Source of the DNA: Trinickia dabaoshanensis
GTDB lineage: Bacteria; Pseudomonadota; Gammaproteobacteria; Burkholderiales; Burkholderiaceae
NCBI RefSeq assembly: GCF_002879885.1
Contig: NZ_PNYA01000005.1
Coordinates: 62,001-126,000 of the forward strand
Reading direction: 5' to 3'
Length of the DNA: 64,000 bases
The notes under the pieces are model-generated. The model saw only the letters and a program-made list of their open reading frames with translations, was not told the origin of the DNA and did not search any database. Made by a program: the position numbers and the translations under genes. Positions 8,035 to 17,485 of the stretch are shown here, piece after piece. Position 1 is the first letter of the stretch. Every line of letters starts with the position of its first letter.

Positions 8035-9084
8035 ATGAAGCAGAAATCACGCGCGACGATATTGTTGGCCGGTTTGGCTTGCGCCGCCGGCGTATTCAGT
8101 TCGGCCGCGATGGCGGCCCCGCTGCCGAAAGTCACGATGATGGTCGGAGGCATCGACAAGCAGATCTATCTGCCGTATCAGTTGGCCCAAAACCTCGGCT
8201 ACTTCAAGAAATACGGCGTCGACATGCAGTTGAGCACGGAAACGGCCGGCGGCGTGGGTGCGGAGGACGCCGTCGTGTCGGGCCAAGTCGATATGGCGGG
8301 TGCCTGGTATCTCCACACGATCGACTTCCAACTCCACGGCAAAGACGTGATCGACATCGTTCAATTGAGCGGTGCGCCGGGCGAGCGTGAAATGTGTACG
8401 CCGGATTCGGGCGTGAAGACGCCGGCCGACTGGAAAGGCAAGACCGTAGGTGTGACCGACGTTGGTTCAGGCACCGACGATCTGACGCTCTATCTGGCCG
8501 CACGCTATCACCTGACCTCGAAGGACTTCACGCGCGTAGGCGTGGGCGCGGGCCCGACGTTGATCGGCGCGCTCAAGCACAACCGCATCGTCTGCGGTAT
8601 GACGACGCAGCCGACTGTCAACGCGGTCGAGAAGATGAAGGTCGGCGTCTCGACGATCGATTTGGCGACGGGCCCGGGTGTCAACAAGTGGCTCGGCGGC
8701 TATTGGCCGACGGCCAGCGTGCTCGCACGCGCGGATTGGGTGAAGGCCCACCCCACGGAGACGCAAGCGGTCGTCAATGCAATGGTCGCCACGATGCACT
8801 GGATCAACACGCACAGCGCAGCCGATATCGCGAATCATTTACCTGCCGACTTCGTCAGCAATCAGTTGTCGACGAAGCAAGAGTACATCGACGCGCTGGC
8901 GCAGGATAAAGGCCAATTCCTTCCCGACGGCATGATGCCCGCGAATGGTCCCGATACCGTCCTCGCTGTCGAAAAGCTGGCGGGCAAAATCGACAAGCCG
9001 GTCGATTTGGCCAAAACCTATACGAACGACTATGTGATCAAAGCGAACGCGATGCTCGCAAAGGAGGGCGGCGCCGGAAAATGA
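8035..9084 (+). CDS. ABC transporter substrate-binding protein (NMT1/SsuA-like)
   Basis: A 349-residue periplasmic protein with a Sec signal peptide (ILLAGLACAAGVFSSAAMA) and an NMT1/SsuA-type fold: VTMMVGGIDKQIYLP, LAQNLGYFKKYGVDMQL, VKTPADWKGKTVGVTDVG. The start at 8035 has AAGGAG 9 bases upstream; the ATG at 8026 abuts that site and is unlikely. It delivers solute to the permease at 7066. It is clearly paralogous to the protein at 13308, sharing MVGGIDK, HTID, APGE and KTPAD. Its substrate is unknown. Confidence 0.9.
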   Translation: MKQKSRATILLAGLACAAGVFSSAAMAAPLPKVTMMVGGIDKQIYLPYQLAQNLGYFKKYGVDMQLSTETAGGVGAEDAVVSGQVDMAGAWYLHTIDFQLHGKDVIDIVQLSGAPGEREMCTPDSGVKTPADWKGKTVGVTDVGSGTDDLTLYLAARYHLTSKDFTRVGVGAGPTLIGALKHNRIVCGMTTQPTVNAVEKMKVGVSTIDLATGPGVNKWLGGYWPTASVLARADWVKAHPTETQAVVNAMVATMHWINTHSAADIANHLPADFVSNQLSTKQEYIDALAQDKGQFLPDGMMPANGPDTVLAVEKLAGKIDKPVDLAKTYTNDYVIKANAMLAKEGGAGK

Positions 9085-9118
9085 CGAAACCTGAAATCCT
9101 CGCATAGCTACGATGCAT

Positions 9119-9191
9119 AGAGCGGTGGCTTGCCCCGCTCTTCCCGCGGTACGCAAATCGGCGCCGCTCGGGTCCCTCCTCTCCCGAGCGG
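9119..9191 (+). terminator. Two tandem stem-loops closing the ABC operon
   Basis: The first hairpin pairs AGAGCGG (9119-9125) with CCGCTCT (9135-9141). The second pairs CCGCTCGGG (9164-9172) with CCCGAGCGG (9183-9191), a 9-bp perfect stem. They lie 35-107 bp after the binding-protein stop. No long T-run follows either. The rest of the 361-bp gap to 9445 holds only the GACAGC box and the chemoreceptor ribosome binding site. Confidence 0.5.
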
Positions 9192-9308
9192 AGCCTCAGT
9201 TCCGTGAAAATTCATCGACACCGTGCTGCCGCACCTCGCGCGCTCACGACCTAGCGGCGTACAGCGGCGAACGCATTGGGGTAAATCCTGGCGCTTCAGG
9301 CCGCTTCG

Positions 9309-9342
9309 TGACAGCCGGTTGACAGCTTGCGGTCTCTACCAT
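9309..9342 (+). promoter_or_regulatory. GACAGC direct-repeat box upstream of chemoreceptor (copy 2)
   Basis: GACAGC occurs at 9310 and 9321 (11-bp period), embedded in a 34-bp segment differing from 4354-4387 at only three positions. It lies about 104 bp before the chemoreceptor start. It likely belongs to the same regulon as the porin; see the finding on this element. Confidence 0.5.
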
Positions 9343-9445
9343 CGTCGATATCGGAGACGAATCGCGATACCCGGCGCTCAGACCTGCCCGCCGTATCGCA
9401 TATAACGGGTGCCGAATTGCCGGCGCTCCCCCAGGGGGAAAAGAC

Positions 9446-11041
9446 ATGAAGATCGGGGCCAGGCTAGGCTTGGCATTTGGCGTACTCCTTGCCCTCATGG
9501 CCGGCGTGGCGATCATGGGCATCACGCAGCTTTATGTTATGGACGGCGCGCTGACCGATGCCGTCGACGTCAGCGGGAACGAAAACCGGCTCGTGTCGCG
9601 GGCGCTCGAAAGCGCTCAGGAGGCGGCAGCCGCAATGCGTAATTGCGTCGCGCTCTCCGACGATTCGCGCAAGGCCGCCGAGAAGCGCTCTTTCGACAAC
9701 GGCATTGCAAACTATGAAAGCGCCGCGAAGAAGCTCGACGCCCTGTTCGGCGACGATCCCGGTGTGAGCGACGACGAGCGGAACCTTCTAAAGAAGCTGA
9801 ACGCGGCTCGTGACAACGCGCTGCCGATCGCGAACAAGGTGCTCGGCCTTGCGCTCGCGAACGACCCTAGCGCCCGCGGCATGATGATGAACGATGCGGT
9901 TCCGGCACTGGACCGCTGGATCGCAATCATGGTGAAGTTCAGCGATTACGAAAACGAGCAGAGCAACGAAACGTCGGCCGAAGCCCACGACACATATGGA
10001 AGCAGCGTCGTGTGGCTGCTCGCGCTGTGCGGTGCCGGTATCGTAGGCGGCATCGCCGTCGCATGGCGCGCTACGCGGAGCATCACCGTGCCGATCCGGC
10101 AAGCGGTTCGCGTGGCCGAGACGGTGGCCTCGCGCGATTTGACTTCGCACATCGAGACCGCTCGACGCGATGAGATCGGTGCGCTGCTGCAGGCGCTTCG
10201 CGCAATGAACAGCAACCTGTCGGCCGTCGTCGCGGAGATCAGGTCGGCGACGGAGTCGGTGCAGGTTGCTTCGGAGGAAATCGCAAGCGGCAACGCCAAC
10301 CTTTCCGCGCGGACCGAGGAGCAGGCTTCCTCGCTCGAAAAGACCGCATCGACGATGATGCAGTTGACCGAAACCGTACGCCAAAACTCGGACAATGCGC
10401 AACGGGCCAACGCCCTGGCGAGCAAGGCGGCCGACCTGGCCGAGAGCGGAAACGATGCGGTACAGGCCATGGTTGCGACGATCGAGAGAATCAGCGGCAG
10501 TTCGACGAAGATATCGGAAATCACGAGCGCAATAGAAGGCATCGCATTCCAAACGAACATTCTCGCGCTCAACGCTTCCGTGGAGGCCGCGCGTGCCGGC
10601 GAACAGGGGCGCGGCTTCGCGGTGGTGGCGAACGAGGTGCGCGGCTTGGCGCAACGCTCGGCCGCGGCGGCGAAAGAGATCAAGGATTTGATCGTGTCAT
10701 CGGTCTCGATGATCCAGGATGGGGCCTTGCAGGCCGTCGAAGTCGGGGACACCGTGGGCTCGGCGAGGCAGGCGATCAAGCAGGTATCCGACATCGTCGG
10801 CGAAATCGCGGCGGCGTCGAAGGAGCAGAGTATCGGCATCGAACAGGTCAATCAGGCCGTCATGCAAATGGACGACGTGACCCAACAGAATGCCGCGCTG
10901 GTCGAACAGGCGGCAGCGGCCGCGAAGTCGCTCGAGCAGCAAGCAGCGGATCTGAACGGCGCCGTTTCTGTCTTCACGGTCGACGAGGACGCGATACGAA
11001 TAAGAAAAAAAGACGCAGGGAAACAACGGATTGCGGCATGA
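9446..11041 (+). CDS. Methyl-accepting chemotaxis protein
   Basis: A 531-residue inner-membrane chemoreceptor. TM1 is at about 8-30 ([19 protein letters not shown]), followed by a periplasmic four-helix-bundle sensor of about 160 residues, TM2 at about 190-210 ([20 protein letters not shown]), a HAMP domain starting [14 protein letters not shown], and a long cytoplasmic signalling coiled coil. The highly conserved hairpin tip is present ([21 protein letters not shown]). No C-terminal NWETF-type pentapeptide is visible. The start has a strong purine-rich site (AGGGGGAAAAG). Position between the ABC importer and a two-component system suggests taxis toward the same solute. Confidence 0.93.
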   Translation: MKIGARLGLAFGVLLALMAGVAIMGITQLYVMDGALTDAVDVSGNENRLVSRALESAQEAAAAMRNCVALSDDSRKAAEKRSFDNGIANYESAAKKLDALFGDDPGVSDDERNLLKKLNAARDNALPIANKVLGLALANDPSARGMMMNDAVPALDRWIAIMVKFSDYENEQSNETSAEAHDTYGSSVVWLLALCGAGIVGGIAVAWRATRSITVPIRQAVRVAETVASRDLTSHIETARRDEIGALLQALRAMNSNLSAVVAEIRSATESVQVASEEIASGNANLSARTEEQASSLEKTASTMMQLTETVRQNSDNAQRANALASKAADLAESGNDAVQAMVATIERISGSSTKISEITSAIEGIAFQTNILALNASVEAARAGEQGRGFAVVANEVRGLAQRSAAAAKEIKDLIVSSVSMIQDGALQAVEVGDTVGSARQAIKQVSDIVGEIAAASKEQSIGIEQVNQAVMQMDDVTQQNAALVEQAAAAAKSLEQQAADLNGAVSVFTVDEDAIRIRKKDAGKQRIAA

Positions 11042-11180
11042 CCGCGAGGGCACGTAAATTGCAGATGACGTGCCTCTCGGTAAGGCGGTAACTAATCTCG
11101 TTGGCGATGTGCTCGCGAACGTAAAAAATTTCTAAATGCCGATCACCGCGAATGGTTCGCATGAGACGTTGGTGGCCTCG

Positions 11181-11858
11181 ATGAAACTGCTGCTCATAGA
11201 AGACAATTTGGAATTTGCGCTTTGGCTCAGCAAGGCGCTGCAGGCCGAGCGATTCGACGTCGAATGCGTGCATGACGGTTCGGCCGCGATCGATCGCATC
11301 GGTCAATCCCAGTACGACTTGCTGCTCCTCGATCTTCGCCTGCCCGGCATGGATGGGCGCAACGTGCTCAGCAGCATTCGGCGCCGCCGCAATGACACGC
11401 CGGTGCTCGTGGTCACGGCCAACGCCTCGATCGATGCGAAGGTGGATTGCCTCGATCTCGGCGCGGACGACTACGTCGGCAAACCGTTCGAAATGCGCGA
11501 ACTCGTGGCGCGCATCAAGGCATTGATCAGGCGGCATGGCCGCAGCAGCCAATCTGTCGTTCAATGCGCCGATCTTCAGTTCGACCTCGATACGCATGAA
11601 TTCCGGGCCGGCGGCCAGCCGCTCGAATTGACGCTGCGCGAACATCACGTGCTGGAAACGCTGATGCTGCGGCAGGGCAAAACCGTCACCAAGGCGCAAT
11701 TGATGGTCAAGGTGTTCGACATCGGCAGCGAAGCGAGCGAAAACGCCATCGAAACGTATGTGCATCGCCTCCGTCGCAAGCTATCGGGCTCGCAGGCCCG
11801 GATTCTGACGTTGCGCGGCCTCGGCTATCTGCTGCGCGACGCGAATGCCGCGACATGA
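11181..11858 (+). CDS. OmpR-family response regulator (QseB/TctD-like)
   Basis: A 225-residue cytoplasmic response regulator. The receiver domain begins MKLLLIEDN and has the phospho-acceptor Asp51 in LLLLDLRLPGMDG and the conserved Lys in DDYVGKPF. The C-terminal winged helix (ELTLREHHVLETLM through ENAIETYVHRLRRKL) is of OmpR type. An upstream in-frame ATG at 11136 would add 15 residues that do not look like receiver sequence, so 11181 is preferred. The gene overlaps the kinase gene by 4 bases. It probably controls this transport/taxis locus, perhaps through the GACAGC boxes. Confidence 0.92.
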   Translation: MKLLLIEDNLEFALWLSKALQAERFDVECVHDGSAAIDRIGQSQYDLLLLDLRLPGMDGRNVLSSIRRRRNDTPVLVVTANASIDAKVDCLDLGADDYVGKPFEMRELVARIKALIRRHGRSSQSVVQCADLQFDLDTHEFRAGGQPLELTLREHHVLETLMLRQGKTVTKAQLMVKVFDIGSEASENAIETYVHRLRRKLSGSQARILTLRGLGYLLRDANAAT

Positions 11859-13231
11859 ACCAGTTGCGCGTACGCCTGCTGCTATGGGTGCTCGTGCCCA
11901 TGACGCTGGTGTTGGCATTGATGGCCGTCGTCTCCTGGCAGAACGCCCGGAGCACCGCCCTACTCGTTCAAGATCGACGCTTGCTTGCGTCTGCCGAAGT
12001 CATGGCCGGTCAGGTGCGATGGCAAGGAGACCGGATCGGCGCCGAGACGCCTCCCGCCGCCCTGCAAATGTTCGCCTCCCGCGAGCAAGACCGCGTCTAC
12101 TTCCAAGTGAGGACGGCGTCAGGCGAAGTGCTGGCCGGCTGGCCCGATTTGACGAAGGGCGATGCCACTCCGGAAGACGCCCCCCGTTATCGCAGCGTCG
12201 AGTACCACGGCGACGCGTTGCGCATGGTCACGCTGACTCGCCATCTATATCGGGGCGGCATCACGACGGCGGTCCTCGTCAGTGTGGCCGAAAGCCGCCA
12301 TGCGTACCATCATCTGCTCCAAACGCTGTGGCGGCCGGTGCTCGTCCAAGAGTCCGCTCTGCTCGCGCTTGCGCTCGCGCTGATGGTGGTCGGCCTGACG
12401 CTCGAGCTCAAGCCCCTCCTCCATTTGCGCCGCGATTTGCAGGCGCGCGAAACGGATGACTTCAGCCCGCTCGGCACCGGGCAACTGCAACGCGAACTGC
12501 GTCCGATCGTCGACACCATCAATCAGTACGCCACGCGCCTGACCGCCCAAGTCAACATCCAAAAGCGATTCATCGCAGACGCCGCTCATCAGATGCGCAC
12601 GCCGGTCGCCATCATGAGCACGCAGCTCGATTACGCAGCGCATCTGACGCAAGACCCCGAACTGAGCGAGACCTTGCGCGCCGTGCGTGCATGCGCGCGC
12701 CGGCAAAAGGACCTGATCAATCAATTGCTGAGCTTGTCGCACGCGGAATCGAGCCGCGCGGCGAATCTTCCGCGCAAGAAGGCGAAGCTGCTCGATCTCG
12801 TGCAAGAGGTGCTAGTCGATCTATCGGTGCTCGCGGACGACAAGGCAATCGACCTCGGCCTCAGTGCGACGAGCGCCGAAGTCGCGATCTGGACCTACCC
12901 CACGCTCGTGCATGCCATCGCGTTCAACCTCGTCGACAACGCGATCCGCTACACACCGGATGGGGGACACGTCACGGTCCATGTCGGCCCCGGCGAAAAC
13001 GGTGGGGCCGTCTTGCAAGTGGACGACACCGGGCCCGGCATTCCGGACGCCATGAAGGCCCGCGTTTTCGAGCGGTTCAGTCGCGGCAACATGTCGGACA
13101 ACGATGGCTTCGGGCTCGGGCTCGCGATCGTCGGCGAAGCGGTCAAAGCGTGCGGCGCCGATATCGAACTCGCGGCCCGGTCGACGGGAGGATTGAGCGC
13201 CATCGTTCGGCTACCGCTGGATCAAAGCTGA
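11855..13231 (+). CDS. Sensor histidine kinase (TctE-like)
   Basis: A 458-residue membrane kinase. TM1 is at about 7-27, then comes a periplasmic 2CSK_N-type sensor of about 130 residues, TM2 at about 164-184 (LVQESALLALALALMVVGL), a short linker, the HisKA domain with phospho-accepting His245 in AAHQMRTP, and the HATPase domain with N-box NLVDNAIRYTP, DDTGPGIP and FGLGLAIV. The ATGA overlap with the regulator gene shows co-translation. TctE-type kinases usually work with tricarboxylate or other organic-acid uptake. The ligand here is unknown. Confidence 0.92.
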   Translation: MNQLRVRLLLWVLVPMTLVLALMAVVSWQNARSTALLVQDRRLLASAEVMAGQVRWQGDRIGAETPPAALQMFASREQDRVYFQVRTASGEVLAGWPDLTKGDATPEDAPRYRSVEYHGDALRMVTLTRHLYRGGITTAVLVSVAESRHAYHHLLQTLWRPVLVQESALLALALALMVVGLTLELKPLLHLRRDLQARETDDFSPLGTGQLQRELRPIVDTINQYATRLTAQVNIQKRFIADAAHQMRTPVAIMSTQLDYAAHLTQDPELSETLRAVRACARRQKDLINQLLSLSHAESSRAANLPRKKAKLLDLVQEVLVDLSVLADDKAIDLGLSATSAEVAIWTYPTLVHAIAFNLVDNAIRYTPDGGHVTVHVGPGENGGAVLQVDDTGPGIPDAMKARVFERFSRGNMSDNDGFGLGLAIVGEAVKACGADIELAARSTGGLSAIVRLPLDQS

Positions 13232-13307
13232 ACGCAATTCGACGCGCCGCGCGTCTGTAGGTGCGCCGCGCGACGAACTACACCCAATACGAAGTGGAGA
13301 GACCACG

Positions 13308-14318
13308 ATGAGTACTGTAAGACGCGCAGCGGCCATGACCGTGTTCGTGCTCGGCGCGTCCTTTGCAACGCGCGCCTGCTACGCCGACGATACGATCACG
13401 CTCATGGTGGGAGGCATCGACAAGATCATCTATCTGCCCGCGATTCTTGCCAAACGGCTCGGCTATTTCGAGCAGCCTGGACTGGACGTCAGCGTCGTGA
13501 CGGAACCGGCGGGTGTCAATGCCGAAGACGAATTGATCGCGGGTGCGGTGCAAGGGGTCGTGGGCTTTTACGATCACACGATCGATTTGCAAAGCAAGGG
13601 AACGGAAGTGGAATCGCTGGTCCAATTCGCGTCCGCGCCCGGCGAAGTCGAACTCGTGGCGGCGTCGCATGCCGGGGACATCAAAACGCCCGCCGATTTC
13701 AAGGGGAAATCGCTCGGCGTAACGGGTCTGGGTTCGTCGACGGATTTTCTCACTCAATACTTGGCGAAGAAGTTCGGACTGGCCAGAAGCGACTACCGTC
13801 TGTTGCCCGTCGATGCGGACAAAACTTTCATCAATGCCATGCGCGCGCACCGCATCGTAGCGGGGATGACGACCGAGCCCACCGTATCGGAACTGCTTGC
13901 AAGCCGCGAAGCCAAGGTTCTGATCGATTTGCGCACCGAAGCGGGCACACGAGAAGCGTTGGGCGGTCCTTATCCGGCAGGATGTCTTTATATGCGCGCC
14001 GCTTGGGTGAACGAGCACCCGGACGCCGCGCGCAAGCTCACGCACGCTTTCGTGCGAGCGCTGCAATATATCCACACACATAGCGCGGAGCAGATCGTCG
14101 CGCAACTGCCCCGCAGCTATTACCAGAACCGAAAGGCGCTCTATGTAGGTGCGCTCGGGGCCTATCGGCACACGTTTTCTACCGATGGCCGCATGCCCGC
14201 GGACGGTCCTCGTACGGTGCTCGGCATCCTATCGACGATCGACCCGAGCGTGAAAGCAACGGACATCGATTTGTCGAAAACGTATACGACCGCCTACTTG
14301 GACGACTCGGAAAAATAG
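13308..14318 (+). CDS. Orphan NMT1/SsuA-like periplasmic binding protein, paralogue of 8035
   Basis: A 336-residue periplasmic protein with signal peptide MSTVRRAAAMTVFVLGASFA, mature from about ACYADD. It shares the block order of the binding protein at 8035: TLMVGGIDKIIYLP, LGYFEQPGLDV, GAVQGVVGFYDHTIDLQ, IKTPADFKGKSLGVTGLG. GGAGAG lies 9 bases before the ATG. No permease or ATPase gene adjoins it; instead it follows the kinase gene by 76 bp. It may serve the ABC importer upstream as a second binding protein or act as a periplasmic co-sensor for the kinase. Both ideas are inference. Confidence 0.88.
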   Translation: MSTVRRAAAMTVFVLGASFATRACYADDTITLMVGGIDKIIYLPAILAKRLGYFEQPGLDVSVVTEPAGVNAEDELIAGAVQGVVGFYDHTIDLQSKGTEVESLVQFASAPGEVELVAASHAGDIKTPADFKGKSLGVTGLGSSTDFLTQYLAKKFGLARSDYRLLPVDADKTFINAMRAHRIVAGMTTEPTVSELLASREAKVLIDLRTEAGTREALGGPYPAGCLYMRAAWVNEHPDAARKLTHAFVRALQYIHTHSAEQIVAQLPRSYYQNRKALYVGALGAYRHTFSTDGRMPADGPRTVLGILSTIDPSVKATDIDLSKTYTTAYLDDSEK

Positions 14319-14321
14319 GTG

Positions 14322-14356
14322 TTTGCGATGAGGACGGCAATGGAGAGCATCGCAAA
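14322..14356. terminator. Stem-loop between convergent genes
   Basis: TTTGCGATG and CATCGCAAA form 9-bp perfect arms with a 17-base loop, between the stop of the binding-protein gene (14318) and the stop of the RND pump gene (14405). It is placed as a bidirectional terminator would be, although T-runs are short. Confidence 0.45.
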
Positions 14357-14404
14357 GACCGTGCTTCGTGCGTCCATGGTGGCTCAGTGAAAAAGGGGGC
14401 GCAG

Positions 14405-17400
14405 TCAATGAGAAGCAGCCGGCTCGCGCTTCTCGCGACGACCGGTCAATCCGATCATGACCGGCATCGCCAGTAGCACCAGCGGCAACTGCACCAATGC
14501 CCCGGCGATGATGGCGATTGCCAGCGGCTGAAGCATCTGGTCGCCCGATCCGCTGACCGCGGCGCCCAACGGTACGAGCGCGAGAATCATGGCGAGCGTA
14601 CTCATGGCGATCGGCCGAAGGCGATTGAGTGCGGCCTCGCGCAGCGCTTCGCGCTTGCCCATCGTCTCGCGCAGCAACTGATACTCGGAGACGAGGAAAA
14701 TCGCCATCTCCGTTGCGATCCCGATGATCATCACCATGCCCATCATCGCGGTGATGTTCAATTCGACGCCGGTCGCCCATAACCCGATGAATACCGCCCC
14801 GGTCGAAAACAAGGACGTCCCCATGATAACGAGCGGCACGAACAGTTCGCGGTACAGGAACAGCAGCAAGATGATTTCGGCCGTGACTGCCGCGGCGAAC
14901 ACTTTAATCATGCCGCGCACGGCCATTTGTTGCTGTTTGTATGCGCCGCCGAACGTATAAGTCACGCCCGCGGGAATCAAGCCCGGCTTGTCCAATGCGC
15001 TGCGAATCGCCGCGATCGTCGATCCGAGATCGTGGGACCCGCTGATTTGCGCCGTCACCGCGACGATTTGCCGGAGGTTGTCTCGCGTCAACTGCGGTTG
15101 CCCCGAAACGAAGCGCGTCGTCGCCACCGTGCCCAACGAGAAGATCGCACCGCTCGGCGCTCGGATAGGCAGGTCGGCAAGGCTGTCGCGGTATATCGGC
15201 GAATGCGGCGCCTTGAGCCAGAGCCGTACGCCGACGTCTTGCACCGTGCCGAGGTAACGCGTCACCACGCTGCCATTCAAATAGTGGTAGACCTGCTCCT
15301 TGACGTCGGCCGGGGTCATCCCTTTGAGCGCAGCCGCGGCGGGATCGACGTGGATGTCGAGCGCATCGCCCGCGGGCACGACGCCGGGGTCGACCGAGGC
15401 CGGCTCGACACCGGGCACCTTCGAGACCGTATCCGCCACCTTCTTGGCAATGGCGCCGAGCGCGTCCGGATCTTTCGCGCTCAATTGGACGACGACAGGC
15501 TGCCGGCGGCCCACCATGTCGCCGATCATGTCGCTCATCAATTGGTGCGTATCGAAATCGATGCCAGGGACTCGCTGCGTCACCTTGCTCGAGATGTCGT
15601 CCATCACCTTCCAGATGTCGGGGCGCTTGGCGGGATCGACGAGGTGAACGAAGAAATCACCCTGGTAAGTCTCGGTCAAATCGCCCCCGAGGCCGGCGCC
15701 CGTTCGGCGCGAATAGGTGTCGACGTAACGATTGCTCTTGAGAATCGCCTCCACCTGTTGCAGCTCGCGGTTCGTTTCACCGAGCGACGTGCCCGGTGCC
15801 GTTTGATAGTCGAGCACGAAGCCGCCCTCGTCCATGCGCGGCAAAAAGCCCGTCCCGACGTGGTGATACGCCACATAGCCCGCACCGGCCAGGACGACGA
15901 GCCCCGGCACGATGAGCCATGGCGCACGAAACATGGCGTCGAGCCAGCGTGCGTGCGTGCGGCGCATCCACGTATCCTTCCCGTGGCCCGGGTCCGTCCA
16001 CGAACGGAAGTCGATCATCGCGCGGGCCAACAACGGCGCGGTGAACGCCGTCAAAAAGAACGAAATGATCAGCGCCGACGCCATCGTCAGCGAGAGGAAC
16101 TTGAAGAAGGCGCCGGTCACCCCGTCCAAGAAAGCAAGCGGCCCGAAGATAATCGTCGTGGCGAGCGTCGAACCGAACAAGGGCGACAGAAATTCGCGCG
16201 CCGCGTGCAGCACGCCCGCGTTCGGATCTTCCTGATCGGGATGGCCGGCACGCCGCGCAATGTGCTCGATCATGACGATGACGTCGTCGATCAACAAGCC
16301 GATCGCCGCGGCGATACCGCCGAGCGTCATGATATTGAGCGTCATGCCGAGCAGCCAGAGAATCAGCACGCTGCATAGGACAGACATCGGCACCACGATC
16401 ATCGCGACGGCCGTCACGCGCCAATTGCGCAGGAAGGCGAACAACACGCCGGCCGCGAACACGAGCCCGATCGCGATGGCCTCTTCCAACGCGGCGATCG
16501 ACGATCGGACAAGTTGCGTTTGGTCGTACCACTTGTACAGATGGATCGCTTTGGACTGCGTTTTCATGAACGTGTCGAGCCGCTCCTGTACGAGCTTGGC
16601 CAGGCTCAACGAATCTGCGCGATCTTGCTGGTAGACGTCGAACGTCACGGCCGGATGGCCGTTGTTGTTGACGAGCAGCCATTGCGGCTCCGTCCCGAGC
16701 TTCACCTGGGCAATCTGCGAGAGCGGCACGACACTGCCTTTGCCCGTACGCACGGTAGCTTGGCGAACCGAATCGACCGATGTGAAGGCGTTGTTGTTGA
16801 CTGCCAAGTAAAGCAAATCGTTATCTTCGAGCCGCCCGACGGCTGCGACGGTGTTCGTGGACGACAGCGCCTGCGCGACATCCGCGATTGTTAGCCCATA
16901 GGCTTGAAGCGTTTGCGGTGCGATCGACACTTCGACTTCCGGCGTCTGGCCGCCGAGGACGCCCACGCGTCGAATGCCCGGAATGCCCGTGAGCATCGGC
17001 AGAATCTGGTAGCGCGCGATTTGCCGCAGCTCGGAGGGCGACTTGCTGTCGGACTGTAGCGCATACGAAACGAACGGCATGATGACGTTCGGGCTCATCT
17101 GAATGGCGCCATACGTGACGCCTTGCGGCAGATCGGGCATCTTCTGCGCGAACGCGGCATCGACGCTCAGCAACGCCCGGTTCATATCCGAACCCCATGG
17201 GAAATCGACGAAGATTTCCGCCGAGCCTCGCGAAGTCGTCGACGACACGTCGACGGCGCCGGGCACCGCGCGCGCTGCCGCTTCCAGCGGCTCCGTGACG
17301 TCCACGAGCATTTGTTTCGCCGGCATGCTGCCCGCGTCGACCTCGATGCGAATGCGCGGAAAGCTCGTGAGGGGAAACAGGCCGACGGGCAGGCTGATCG

Positions 17401-17485
17401 CAGCATAGAGGCCAGCCAGCGTCAAAACGAACGCAACCGCCAAAACCGGGAGGCGATGACGGTGAAGCCATCCGGCAAACGTCAT
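14405..17485 (-). CDS. RND efflux transporter permease subunit
   Basis: A 1026-residue inner-membrane proton-driven pump of the RND superfamily (AcrB/HAE type by layout). It has an N-terminal TM followed by a large periplasmic porter domain, a TM2-6 block containing the Asp-Asp proton relay in IGLLIDDVIVMIEHI, a second porter domain, and a C-terminal TM block with ITAMMGMVMIIGIATEMAIF. Length is standard. Its ATG overlaps the adaptor gene stop by 4 bases. With the adaptor (17482) and outer-membrane factor (18531) it forms a tripartite efflux system. Substrate is unknown; no dedicated regulator is adjacent. Confidence 0.92.
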   Translation of the reverse strand: MTFAGWLHRHRLPVLAVAFVLTLAGLYAAISLPVGLFPLTSFPRIRIEVDAGSMPAKQMLVDVTEPLEAAARAVPGAVDVSSTTSRGSAEIFVDFPWGSDMNRALLSVDAAFAQKMPDLPQGVTYGAIQMSPNVIMPFVSYALQSDSKSPSELRQIARYQILPMLTGIPGIRRVGVLGGQTPEVEVSIAPQTLQAYGLTIADVAQALSSTNTVAAVGRLEDNDLLYLAVNNNAFTSVDSVRQATVRTGKGSVVPLSQIAQVKLGTEPQWLLVNNNGHPAVTFDVYQQDRADSLSLAKLVQERLDTFMKTQSKAIHLYKWYDQTQLVRSSIAALEEAIAIGLVFAAGVLFAFLRNWRVTAVAMIVVPMSVLCSVLILWLLGMTLNIMTLGGIAAAIGLLIDDVIVMIEHIARRAGHPDQEDPNAGVLHAAREFLSPLFGSTLATTIIFGPLAFLDGVTGAFFKFLSLTMASALIISFFLTAFTAPLLARAMIDFRSWTDPGHGKDTWMRRTHARWLDAMFRAPWLIVPGLVVLAGAGYVAYHHVGTGFLPRMDEGGFVLDYQTAPGTSLGETNRELQQVEAILKSNRYVDTYSRRTGAGLGGDLTETYQGDFFVHLVDPAKRPDIWKVMDDISSKVTQRVPGIDFDTHQLMSDMIGDMVGRRQPVVVQLSAKDPDALGAIAKKVADTVSKVPGVEPASVDPGVVPAGDALDIHVDPAAAALKGMTPADVKEQVYHYLNGSVVTRYLGTVQDVGVRLWLKAPHSPIYRDSLADLPIRAPSGAIFSLGTVATTRFVSGQPQLTRDNLRQIVAVTAQISGSHDLGSTIAAIRSALDKPGLIPAGVTYTFGGAYKQQQMAVRGMIKVFAAAVTAEIILLLFLYRELFVPLVIMGTSLFSTGAVFIGLWATGVELNITAMMGMVMIIGIATEMAIFLVSEYQLLRETMGKREALREAALNRLRPIAMSTLAMILALVPLGAAVSGSGDQMLQPLAIAIIAGALVQLPLVLLAMPVMIGLTGRREKREPAASH

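Noticed and set aside
15000-16400. Long open frame antisense to the RND pump gene (14927-16378, 483 codons)
   Set aside because: It is Arg/His/Asp-rich with no domain pattern, the usual shadow of a GC-rich gene on the opposite strand.
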